Source: Alligator mississippiensis (lineage: Eukaryota > Chordata > Crocodylia > Alligatoridae). Taken from it: DNA of 64,000 bases. The notes beneath the pieces are model-generated. The model was not told the origin of the DNA, ran no database searches, and worked only from the letters and a program-made list of their open reading frames with translations. Positions 1-11,500 of the stretch are shown in pieces. Every line of letters starts with the position of its first letter. Position 1 is the first letter of the stretch. The translations under genes were made by a program, and so were the position numbers. The DNA lies in contig NC_081831.1 in assembly GCF_030867095.1 (NCBI RefSeq), positions 65,610,716-65,674,715 on the forward strand, given 5' to 3'.

Positions 1-1019
1 AGACTGTCACACAGGGCGCTGTATTTCCTCTGTAAAAGCTGATAGATCGCTAGCACTTAAAGTAGCTCAGGAAAATGTGTTTCTGATGTTTTGTGGTGAT
101 TCTTGTTTACCTGCTGGATAATGGAATAAGAATGCTTCAGAAGCTGGACTTTCCCACAGTGGATCTCTGGCTAGGTTTTTGCAGCTGTAACCTTTTTTAA
201 GGCTGAAACTCACCTGTTTTGTTTTTTTTTTCAGTGAAGACTTAGCTTTTCATCCTGTTCTCTTTAATTGGGATCGTGCAATTTTAAACATGGCTATAAA
301 TGGCAAGACTGGACTGGAAAAAACAGACAAGTGCAGTCTTGCTGAATGGGAGGAGAGAGTGAGCAAACGGTAGAAAGTAAGCCAAGTAGAGTCTGCCTGC
401 AATGTCTGGCCACAGCTTCTGAAGGCACTCGTATACCCCTCTCCCTCATTTATAAAAGAAGTTAATTGTTCTGTCCTGAATTCAAGGTAGGGCTTCAAAA
501 ATCTACCTACCTATTGAGTGAGGGGCTCAAGCCATCATTTACTTATAAAAAATCCTCCTTATTCTGGCTGCAAAGTTCCTTCTGAATGAACCAATACAGC
601 ATTGTACTGACTTGGGAAGACAGAAAGCTCCATGCCTGCACTGCTGCTTATATCTTAAGCAAGCAACAGCATGAAATGAAGAAGACCTTTGCCAGTTTCA
701 CAATTTTCAGAGACCCCTCCAGGCAGCAGTGAAATTGCCAACAGTTGTCAATTTTATGTTGCTCCCTGGGAAAAGGCTATGAATAGCAGACTAGTGGAGC
801 AGCTAATAGGAGACACCACCGGTGTCCTTCTCCTGTCTTCTGTATCTGTGTCTGGTTAAGCCTTTGCTGTTAGGGTCTCCTGAAAGCTTCTCAAGCATTG
901 GTTTAAATCACTCACTATGGATGGTGGTAGGGGTGATGACAAAGCATCAGACATCCTTAATAGGCAGCACTGTTGCAAGTAAATGAAAAAACAGGGTCTT
1001 AAAACTTTGCCAGACTGCT

Positions 1020-1670
1020 CAGGGGCACTAGACGGTGGGTGGGTGGGGTCCTTATGGAGACTGGACCAGGACCCTGCAGGGAGTAGGATGGGCAGGTGGG
1101 GCCAGGATTGTGGGGCGGTGACAGCATGGGGCCGGGGGCCAGGCCAGAGCCTCAGCCTGCTCCCTGCATGCTCCTGCCTGTGGAACTGGTATCCATTGCA
1201 GGGGCATACAGGGAGCAGATCATGGATCTGCCCCAGGCCCCAGCCCTGCAGTATCACTGCCTCGCAATCCTGGCCCCACCTGCCCATCCTGCTCCCAGAC
1301 TCTGCTCCCTGCCCACCTGCAGTCCCATCCCATCTGCCCAGGTGAGCACCACGTGCCTGCAGGAGTCTTGAGCTGGTCTCCATGGAAACCCTGCTCACAT
1401 ACTCCATTCAGCACCCCCAGTGGTGGGTGCGGGTGAAGGGGCAGCTGGCCAGAGTGAGTCATTGCTGCAAGAGCTGCCAGGAAGCTGAGTCTGACTGCCA
1501 TGCTGCCCCTGCCCCGCTGTGCAAGTGGGGCCAGTGGGACTGGCCACACATGCCACAGCCCAGGCTGCCCGCTGTGCCTGTACTGGGTGGAGCTGAGGAA
1601 CCTGCCACAGGCCGGATAGAATCTCTTAGTGGGCTGGATTTGGCTCATAGGCTGTATTTTGCCCACCCTG
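1020..1670. mobile_element. GC-rich foldback, probable hAT fragment
   Basis: The right end ..ttttgcccaccctg at 1657-1670 is a typical hAT terminus (reverse complement CAGGGTGGGCAAAA). The interior is an inverted repeat: about 1048-1130 matches the reverse complement of about 1258-1385, for example gggagtaggatgggcaggtg against gggagcaggatgggcaggtg. No matching left terminus or target duplication was found. Confidence 0.5.
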
Positions 1671-2608
1671 GGTTAGGGAATCACAGTTCATATATACTCA
1701 GACTTGCTAGAATCTAACAGCTAAACATCTCAGAAGACTTCTTCCTTATTGAACAAATTCTTATAGTGCTTGCTGCTGACCAGACTGTGTATGCCATCCC
1801 CACAGAATGACAGACCATGCTCCTGCCTAACACCCAAAACACCAGGGGCAACACAAGACTTTCCCCAGAAGCAGACATGCTCTGGCCAAGGGCTGAACAC
1901 TGGAACTGAGAGATGGGAGCCTGTCTTTTCTGTGTTCTCTGTGACTCCATCCTCCTCCAGGTTACAGGGAGGACAAAACAGATGGATTCAAAACCAGAGT
2001 GGATCTAGAGCAAGAACTGGATCTAGAGTGCTGTGGCGGGCCTAATCTCCCAGAGTGCTGACAGTGTTGTCTTTGTACACTACACACCTGATTTCTGCAA
2101 CAATAAGGAAGAGGTTCTATAGCATAGTCTCTTTCACTGCACATCCCCAAAGCATCTCTAGAGCAGATCTGTTCTCTCAGTATAATTTTATTTTTGGCAT
2201 TTCCTAACTTGATTACATGACAACGTTAAAAGTGTTCTTTCAACATAGATTTATATATAACATTGTTGTCACTTGCTTGTTGAAGATGCTGTGTACATAT
2301 TTGTCATATTAACTTCTTTGATTTTAATAATTGTTCTTATAAGTTAAAGGTTTTTATTTTCTGTAAGTCTTCAGAGTATATAGGGAGGAACAATTTGTAT
2401 TACAGGCACAGACACGTGGAGCTTCTGCAGACTCACTGTAGAGGAAGACAGACTGGACAGGGTCCACCTAGAGAAAATCCATGGTTTAGGAGTTGGCAAA
2501 CGGGAGAGGGAAGATTAAATCCCTCTTTCTAATATCGAGCACCAGTCAAGACTTGCCAGTGATAAGCATGTCACTTAGAAAGAGTTTTGAAACTAGTGAA
2601 GACAGTAG

Positions 2609-2799
2609 CAGGGGTTGGAAACGTGCAGCACATGCAGAGATGGTATCTGGCCCACCAAGCTGGGATGGCCGTGGGAATCAGCAGCAGCACCAGACCAAAC
2701 TGAGTTAATTCAGCCTGCTGTTGCTGAAAGGTCACTGACCTCTGGCCTACAGTTCTTGGCACCTAGGAAAACACTAGGAAATTCCACTTGCCAACTCCA
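2609..2799. mobile_element. possible small hAT MITE
   Basis: CAGGGGTTGG at the left and ..ttgccaactcca at the right form imperfect inverted termini. The flanks gacagtag and gacaggtg match at 6 of 8 positions. Old and uncertain. Confidence 0.35.
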
Positions 2800-4899
2800 G
2801 ACAGGTGCTTTTCATATGTAGGTCTTTGGGCCTGGGAAGTCTCCCCGGAAGCCACCAGTTCGTATTACCTTGAGAGAGAAATAGGATCAGCTTTATTTGC
2901 AACTCTGCAAAGATGTAGTTTTGTTTGGTGGGGGGAAGAGCATGAAAGCTCATAAATATGGATCATTAAATATCTGCTGAAATGACAAAAGGTTCTGGAG
3001 CTGCACTTTATCTTGAACATGGCATAATAGAAAGGCAGTGGTGCTACAATTGACACTTCTAAGCCTTGTGCTAAACATTAACCAGAAATACAACATTACT
3101 GTGTAAGATGGGAAAAACCCACTCCAACTTTTCAAAAAAAGCAAGCAGGCCTCCTGTGTGCTATTTCCTGTAAGGTGTAATAAAGCAGAAGGCAACATTT
3201 GTTTCCATAGTCCACTTCCATAAACTGCTGTATTCCACTGGGGGAAGAGTTGTCAGCATGTAGTGCTATTATAATGCCTTTCACTCAGGTAGCTTCTAAA
3301 GCGTGTGCTACTAAGCCCTACAGATGAGGAGGATGTTGTAGGCACAGGTTAACTAGAATTTGATGTGATGCCCTTTTCTTGGGCCAGAATAATCTACTTC
3401 ATCTAGGCTGCTTGAGCAGCTGCAGTGCTTGAGTAGAGAGAGCTGGGAGTATTTTTCTAGAGCAGGTGCAGCTTTGTGGATGTGGATGGCTAAGACTAAT
3501 TCCCAGCGCCAAAGAGCTTGATTTAATGGATATAGCTAGCAGGGTGAGAGGTTAATAGACAGTATGGGACAGGAAATGGAAATGAGTTATTTACAAGATA
3601 TTCAGATCACTTCTTGTTTCAGTTGTCTTTCTAGGCAGAATTTAGAATAAAAGGAGCAGATGGCACCAAGTTGAAGCTGATGAAGGAGGGGAGGTGGGTT
3701 GTTTAATGCCTCACAAGATGGATAGAGTTTCAGACACCGGGATAACATAAAAAGCCAATTGGAATGAGCACAATGAAACTGAGGTATGTTGGAGAGAAAA
3801 GAGTGGACCAACTCTAGAACAGTGACAGGCATTTTGGAACTGTCTCCATGCGTGGGATGGTCTAGTTCCAGTACATGGTAGCTCTGCTCTGGCCTGTGTT
3901 ATCTTAAGAACTGTCTGGGCTGTGTGGAAGCAGGCAGAAGTGGGAGCTGCTCAGGACAAGGGAAGCTTATGCAAATAGGTCTTCCTCCCTTCCATATCAG
4001 AAGGCAGTGGAGCTGTGCAGAATGCATTGCACAGGCGTGCGGGAGATCCTTGTAGAATCTAAGTTACTTACGATCAAGAGCTTGCCGAGTGGCTGTGTAC
4101 CAGGTTGTGTCATTCTGGTCAGCTCCGTAGGGCAAAGCATGCCAGAGCCTGTTCCCATCTGGTTGTGTTGTGCTGGATTTGGCAAGTGGCTGCATCTGCA
4201 AGAGGACGTCTGAATAGATTGTCACAAGGAGGTGGAGTGTTCCCCTCATTCCTATTCTGTGTAGATCAGTGGTTCTCAACTTGAGGCACCTCTCATTTGA
4301 CTCTCAGCTTCCCTTCATAACTGTCAATTGAGCAGCACCCCATTTCAAACCTAATTTATTACAGTGCTTATTCCTTGCAGAGGAGCTAGGCAGTGGGGGC
4401 ACTGTAGCTTGCTAGGCAGGGAGGAGCATGCACTATGCAGATCCTTAAACCACATCCTTTAGCAGCTTGGTATTTTCTTAGGTGCCTCCCCTTCTGACTA
4501 AGAATGTGAAAATGATCCGCATGCTACCACAGGCCTTCTAAAGAGAGTTTGTGTTAGTTCAAGAAGTCATCATTATTGATTTAGCCTACTTTTGTCTCCA
4601 CAGCTGTCCATGTTCCTGTTGCTTCATTCTGTGCAGCTGTTATTAATGTCAACACAAGTTGGGCTCATAAGACAATAGGCTGGGCAGTAAGATAGATCCC
4701 AGTTCTCCCTGGCCCCCTTCATGAAGCATTTTCACATACTTATTCAGTCTTGCAGCTTTTCCAAGTTTAGCGGAAGCTTTTACCCCTTAGCACTCAGGCA
4801 GTAGATATGAATTACGAAACTTCTAATGTCACGATTGGCAACGCTTTTAGGCTGCGAGCCCAAGTGAACCCAGGGGTGAGTGGGCAGACGCTAGGACTC

Positions 4900-5847
4900 A
4901 GCTTTTGCTGATGCTTACGTGTTCCTGCAGCAGCATGGGGAGTGCACCTGTCCCCCAGGTCTGGCCCATGGACTGCAAGTTGCCACTCCCTGCCCCTGCG
5001 CATGACTTGGAGATGGAGGTTCCCACCACTGCACGCTGCTGGCCTGGGAGGGCGGGTGAGCGCCCACAGATCTGTGCAGGGCAGGCTGGTCCGGGCTGCG
5101 CTCCAGGAGGGTAGCCCTAGCTGCCCAGCGATGGGCCACGCTCTGTGGGGCGGGTGGAGCCCGGCCTGTGCTCTAGGTGGCTAGCTCCAGCCGCAGGTCA
5201 GAGCGCAGCTCTGGCTCCACCCGCCCTGCAGGGTGCAGTGGAGTTGAGGATATGGGGGGGCTGCAGCCACCGTAAAATTCCCCATAGCCCCTGCTGCCGG
5301 TCCTGCTCCGATCTGGGTGCACATGCCCATCCCCATGCCCTGCCGCTTCTCGCCCAGCTAGGGCGAAGCTGTTGCTTGTCTGGGAGGTGTGGGGAGGCTG
5401 GGCGAGCGGCAGGAGGGCATAGCCCCCGATCCCAGTGCCTTCCACAGGCCAGCCTGCCCCACATAGATCCAGGGGCACACGCCCGCTCCCATGCCCTCCC
5501 GGACTGGCAGCGCGCAGTGGCAGGAGCCCCCCCACCCCAAGTCCCATGCCCCGCCACCCTGGCTGGGCAGCTTGTCCCAGCCCCTCCCTCACTGTGGGGG
5601 TGTTGATCTGCCCTCTCCCTCTCCCCTCCACCCACCACAAGCCTTACCAGCTGGAGGCAGCTGTGTCCACCGTCCTAGAGGACTGCTGCCTGTTTAGTCT
5701 ATGGCTGCATCTCCAAATCGGCGCCAGATCTTTGGATCCGAATCAGCCGAATTGAATCAGGACAGTGATTTGAATCACTGAACTGAATTGCTGTCCCTCT
5801 GAATTGGCTGAATCCGAATCAAATACTTGCCAGTTCACACAGACCTA
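4900..5847. mobile_element. GC-rich element with hairpins, probable hAT remnant
   Basis: The right part (5715-5847) is an AT/GC palindrome built on GAATC and GATTC words. It ends in TTCACACAGACCTA, like reptile hAT termini that start TAGGTCTGTG. Upstream lies a GC-rich core with a hairpin at about 5137-5250. Part of the core (5560-5680) resembles the right arm of the element at 15.5-16.5 kb. The left end was not located. Confidence 0.5.
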
Positions 5848-6595
5848 GTCTAGAGTACCTCAGAAGCAACTTCATTAGTTCAGATCAATAGCCTCATTCA
5901 AAAAACTAAATTTGAAATTAGGTGGGATTTAGGTGTAGGTATTTAAAGGTTACTGTAGCTTTTATTGTATTCTGCTGAAGGTTTTTATTCCCCAGAGGAC
6001 GTGCAGTGAACAATGTAGAACTGAAGACAGTGAAGCAGCAGGGCATATGCTCTCAACTGCTATACCGAGTGGGATGACTCAACAGTGCATAACTCATCAG
6101 CAAGATGACTTCATTGCTTGGAAGGAGGGTGGCATCCCATCCACATTCCACTTGCAACAGCGCAGGCACTTGAAACAAAAAAATGCTGGGTGCATTAGCT
6201 CTGTGTCTCATGGCAAGGAGGCCGTGACCAGTGCCTTGATAACTGATCTCCCCTCAGCAGACACTATCCCTTGAATACATAACAGCTTAGGCCCAGAGCA
6301 TATTTTAAAAGAACGTTTCATAAAGAATACTTTTATGACTTATTTCAGTCTTGTTCAGACTTCCCCGGCAGTGTTTATCCACAACTACAATGCTGTTAAA
6401 GGGTTAGGTATCTTTAAAAAAAGAAAATAGAGACAGATGTGAAAGTTATAATAATAGCAGGTACCAGTTAACATCTACAGTTCCTGACAGGAGGATTAAA
6501 CTGAAGAATTATTTTCAGTTTGATTCCATAGCACTATCAAATAGTAAGTTTCTTCTTGAATGACTTTCACATGGCAGCAGGAGAAAAAGTAATGT

Positions 6596-6720
6596 AGGAA
6601 TTGCCATACTAGGTCAGAGCAACCATCTGTGTAGTCATCAATTGTAACCAGCACCAGACGCTACTGAGGATGGTGGAAATATCTTGTACTAAGCTTTTAC
6701 GAGGACAATGCTACCAAGGA
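6596..6720 (+). repeat. old interspersed repeat (LINE/SINE remnant)
   Basis: The words gaattgccatactaggtcag and aaccagcaccagacgct resemble a degraded interspersed repeat common in turtle and crocodilian genomes. The family name cannot be set by eye. Confidence 0.4.
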
Positions 6721-8496
6721 AGGCTGCTTCTAACCCTGAGAACTAGTGATTGCCTTATGTCATAACACAGAAGAGTTCCCATCCCCTCAAAAACTCATTT
6801 GGAGTTTATTTCAGCGCTGGCTGTTCTTATCCGTAAGTAACTGATCTATATGGAATCCCATTAAGCCTTTGGCCACAAGATGACTTGTTACCACCAGGTT
6901 TGACTTTACCCCTTTCTTGGAGATTTCCTTGGTTTTCATTTGGGAACGGTGTTACTCATTCTCCTGCTAGCCTTCTGTAGGCCATTCATTGTTCTGTATA
7001 TTTGCATTATGGTGCTCTAAGGTAAACTGTTACAGTCTTTTCACACTTTTTCTGCAGCCCTAAAAATATTTCTTACCATCTGCGCACACATTCTCAGTCT
7101 GCCCTGTTTTTTCTGACAATGGTTTATTAGACCTGAACACAGTTTTCCCAATGAATGAACACATTTTCAGTGCTACTCTTTGTCTCGTTCCTCATACCTT
7201 GCTGGCTTTTGCCTTTTCTTTCTTTTTTTTTCTTTTTGACTGCATGTTGCACATTGAGCTAGTTTCTTTGAGGCTGTATACAGTGATGATTCTCTCTTCT
7301 TCTCCCTCCCAATTGATATAGTTAATTTAAAACTTACTAAATGGTATGACTATGAATAGTTCATATTATTCTCCTTGAGTGTGCATCACTTTGAATGTCA
7401 GGACTGGGTTTAACTTGGCATGCCACCTAGTTGCCTTGCTTCGCAAAAGCCTCTGAAATACCATCATATGGAACAACTTAGAAATGTCACCTGTGCGTTC
7501 TGTCCCCTCCTTCTTGATTATTAAATACCATCGAGAACCAAGTGAATTCTAATATAAAACTTACCTTAAAAAAAACAAGGTGGTTGTAAGATCACAGGAA
7601 TTAGCAAGAAGCCCATGAGATAATGTATCCAAAATATCCGGGTTCCCTTTTAATTCCAGAACACCAGGAAGTTGCTAATTTGTTGTTGTCAATGTGTAAG
7701 ACAAAATATAAGCACCGTATATATTAAATACTCTTAGATTAGCATAAGACATGGGAAGAGAAATTAAAATGGCCCAACACAGTCCCTTTGAACAATTACC
7801 TTAACATGGCCAAATTATTAGTTGCCCTGGGAATAAATAATCAAGTATCCTGGCTTTCGTGCATGCAAACTTAGTTAAAATATTGCAAATATGTGGGGTT
7901 TAGTGCCAGTTTCTTTATAGGAATTCAAAGAAGGAAATGGCGAGTAACTGCATTGGGGCCTTTTAAAAAAAAATGAGAATGTGCCCACCATGATTAGTTG
8001 CATGTAAAACTGAAACATATGTGCACATGATACTGGTAGACCATTTGGGCATTTTCAGGGTTACTGTACTGTCCCATTTGGTGATATTTTTTCTATTGAC
8101 TGTTGGAGCAGGATGTTGAACTCAGAGCTTATAATGTGTGTGATGAATTGGAACCAGGATGGAGTGGAAGCAAGGTCACATTTTTCCATGGAAAGTCTAC
8201 TTAGCAGCCTGCTTTAGTGTAGATATTCTAACTGCTTCCTACAAAGTGCTGCACTGTTAGCCAGTTTTAAGTGACAAACCCTGCTGTGGCCTTGCTCTCT
8301 CCAGGTGCTGATCTCCTCCATTAAAGAGAGACTTCAGTCAAACATGCTTTACCTAAAAGCAGGTTAGCTCTGGGGAAAGTTTCCTGCTATAAATTGTGTG
8401 TAAAATGTACTGTGTTTGAATTAATGTGTTACAAGTAACTTCATTTTGTCTGCAAGTTGTTCACCAGTTTAAAATAGTATTTGTTTCCTTTTTCAG

Positions 8497-8539
8497 GACA
8501 GCCAGTAGAGGGGACTTCGTATTTTCTGCTGATCGTCTG
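8497..8539 (+). CDS. UPRT: UPRT exon 2
   Basis: A 43-nt exon between a pyrimidine-rich ..tttttcag acceptor and a GTAGGT donor. Its first G completes a codon begun in exon 1; the rest reads TASRGDFVFSADRL, the known UPRT segment. It ends on a codon boundary. Confidence 0.9.
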
Positions 8540-11500
8540 GTAGGTGGAAAATTTCTTGTCGCTGCTGCACTTTGACACTTGTGTTAAGTAGGTCTTTCAA
8601 GCTGGACCATTCATGGAGTGGCAGCAGCATGTTTCCCTACAACATAAGTTGCTGTCTGACATTAATGATCTGATGAGGCACTACTGCGCTTTGTTACATT
8701 GTGCCTTTCATCCCAGATGATTTCAGATACCTTCAGCCACCTGTGGAATACAGCTGCTGTTTTAACAGCACACATCACTAAGACAGGAGAGAGGAGCATT
8801 GGAAACTACTCAGAATCCTATGGAAACATATATGAGCAGGATGTAGCTAAGCTAGTTTTAGTGTGAATAATACCTATATCCTCATGAAAAGACCACAGCA
8901 TTTTTTATAGCTTGGACGGCCACATATAGGCTCATCCAGAAGACTAAATGGCCCCTGACAGTGTTTCTATAGCACAGCTGGGCATCACATTAGTGGCCAA
9001 AACTATATGGCAGCTGGCACAGAACAATTCTAGCAGAGACAAGGCAGTGTGTAGTGATAACATGTATTAGCAGATCACAAGAAATGCATTTGGGAGGTTA
9101 AGGTTTACCTCCATTGGTTAATGTGCTGAGACTATACACTACCTTATCTTTCCAAGGGCTTTGCTTCATGCCAATTAATTTATGGAAAGACATTTTTTCC
9201 TAGGCCTTGTTTTAACCATGGGTGCATTTGCTTGTCAATACAAGTTCTCACAGTTCAAGGGTTTCCTTAGTGACTCCTATGTAAATCTCAGTCTGACCCC
9301 AACTTGCTTAGTCAGACAGCTGTACGGTTTGAGGAGCTGTGGCGGCCCTTCTACCAACTTCACAACTTGGCCTGTTCACCCACACACACCTTGCAAGTAC
9401 CGTTTTGTTTCCAATAGCTTCACTGCCCACTAATGATAAGTGATTGGGGTCAGAGGTCTGATTGTTCTTATCTAACAGCTGGATCAGTTATGGTTTGGAG
9501 TGCACTGATTGTAGACAGTGCTCTATAGAACATGCAGGTAAGGTCCTCGCCTGAGCATCTTAGTCTGAGATCAGGGTTGTCAGCAAAAACCATTTGTTTG
9601 AATGAGCGTTCTTGCCAGTTACTAAAACAGATAAGGACAATCATGAAAAATGCAGGCAGCCTGTGAAAGAGGAAATTGTAGGTCAGCTGCATTGCGGAGT
9701 GTTCCTGCTTGTCTGGGTCACCAGATTCTCAGTCTGAAAATGCACAGACTCAAGATATACAAACAATAAATAAAAGCCCAATTTCCTAATACTAGCAAAT
9801 TCAAATGCTGTCCAGCTGAGAATGCGCCAACACAAGCCAGTGTGAACATTAACAGCAATTAGTCCCTGAGTCTTCACTTCAGATCTGTTTGCTACCAGGG
9901 CTCCTTCCACACTGAGCACCTTCTGTTAAGGCTGCTTTTCTTACACTGTTGGGGGTTCCCATCATGCCTCATTCTTAAAGGGATATACCTCCTCAGTAAG
10001 GTAATTGAAAGGAGAGAAACAACAGTTGTGGCAATGCAAGGACAGCTCTTAATTAACCTCAAATTAATGGCACTGCATCTCCCTAAAGTTAATGCTCTCA
10101 CCCCTGTAGCCCCTTTCTTCACGAAAGTGCTGTGCGTGTGAGGGAAGCACTGACTGCTCCCTAACTGCTTGAGGCTGTAGCACCCAGGCAGCGAGCCAAA
10201 CTCGGGCACACAGCATGGGAGCCCAGTGCTGCCTGACCATCGCTTTTACAGACACAGAGCTTTTGTTCACAGGAATGCCTCTGCCCCCGGTTGTACAACA
10301 GCCCTGATGTTTGTTGGGAAGGCAGTTGGTATGTCCTCCTCAGAAGATGCTACGCAGAAACCGTGCCTAGATTTGCGGGACGTTTTACACTTCCCAAACA
10401 TCCTGTGCTCTTACTTTTAATGACAAGATACAACATATGGATGAAATAAAGTAGATGGGTGGGATTGGTGGGTGATGAAGCGCACGTTGTTGCACAGGCG
10501 AGATGGGAACGCAGTTCAACTTTTCACCTGCCCAGCATCAGCTGCTGGCAGAGGCCTCTGGTGTCAAAGCAAGACTGTGTCTTAAGGAGAGATTTAAATT
10601 CTGATACATTAGTAGTGATGCAATTTTTTCCTTCAAGTTGTTTGTTTCCCATGAGAAACAAACTTCCACTGAAAAGGTGCTGGTGGGAGAAGGGACCTAG
10701 GGGTAGTAAAGGCAGATTTCCAGGAATGTTTATAACACAAATGATAGATGACACACGATTATCCAGCACTCAGCGCTGGTAAATATTCACTTCAAACTTA
10801 TAAAGTATAACTAAGGCTCTGGCCGAATGAGTGGGGCTTGTCCAGTAAACAGGAAATTGGCATTTCATTGCATCTTTCAAACCTGCCCTATATGAGCCGT
10901 GTGTGTGCTAACTTCTTTCTCCTTTTCTGTCCATTGTCTCAAGTACCTACCTAAGCAGGGGCTTCTCGATTTAGGTGAGCTAAAAGATGCCCCTTCCCAC
11001 TCAAAGCCTATCCCAGTTGTATGTGAAGGACAGAAAGGCGAAGGACAGGAAACAACTTTCCATTAGATTTTGTCTTGTTCTCAAATGGAAAAGGTTCTCA
11101 GTTTTTAAGTCCTGAAACCTTGAATTTACCTAGTAACAAGAAATAATCTTGCTTATTCCCAGGATACACTACCTCATTTCTGCCATTATACAGTGACTTT
11201 TGCTTAATAAGCTTCATCCTTGCTTGGCAGCATTTTTCTTTAAGCATTCTGGCCTTTGAATCTCTGGCTCACTAGTAGAGAGAATTTTCTAAATTTTTAA
11301 TACCCAGAGCTTCTTTCATGGGAAATCATCCCAGGGTCAGATTAATACATTCGGATAACTTTGCCTGGGGTACAGATGCAGGGCTGTCACCGTGGGAGAG
11401 CTGGAGGTTTTCAGGTCAGCTGATGCTGGGGAGATGTGGAACTTACTGTCTCCCATAGGGATGTCCCTGCTGAAACTGGGCCATCTCCACAGCTTGAAAG

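Larger units (their letters stand above)
1..8496 (+). other. UPRT intron 1 (right part), with repeats; no exon seen
   Basis: No segment resembling UPRT exon 1 and no other recognisable coding exon. It contains the GC-rich foldback blocks at 1.0-1.67 and 4.9-5.85 kb, a possible small hAT at 2.6-2.8 kb, a hAT-like left terminus near 4267, and an old interspersed repeat near 6.6 kb. The short open frames inside the GC-rich blocks are palindrome artefacts. Confidence 0.6.

Noticed and set aside
856..1407. 183-codon - strand frame and mirrored + strand frames
   Set aside because: Products of the GC-rich inverted repeat; similar peptides occur on both strands because the DNA is palindromic.
5145..5640. 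Overlapping frames of about 150 codons on both strands
   Set aside because: GC-rich repeat with few stop codons; no splice or domain support.
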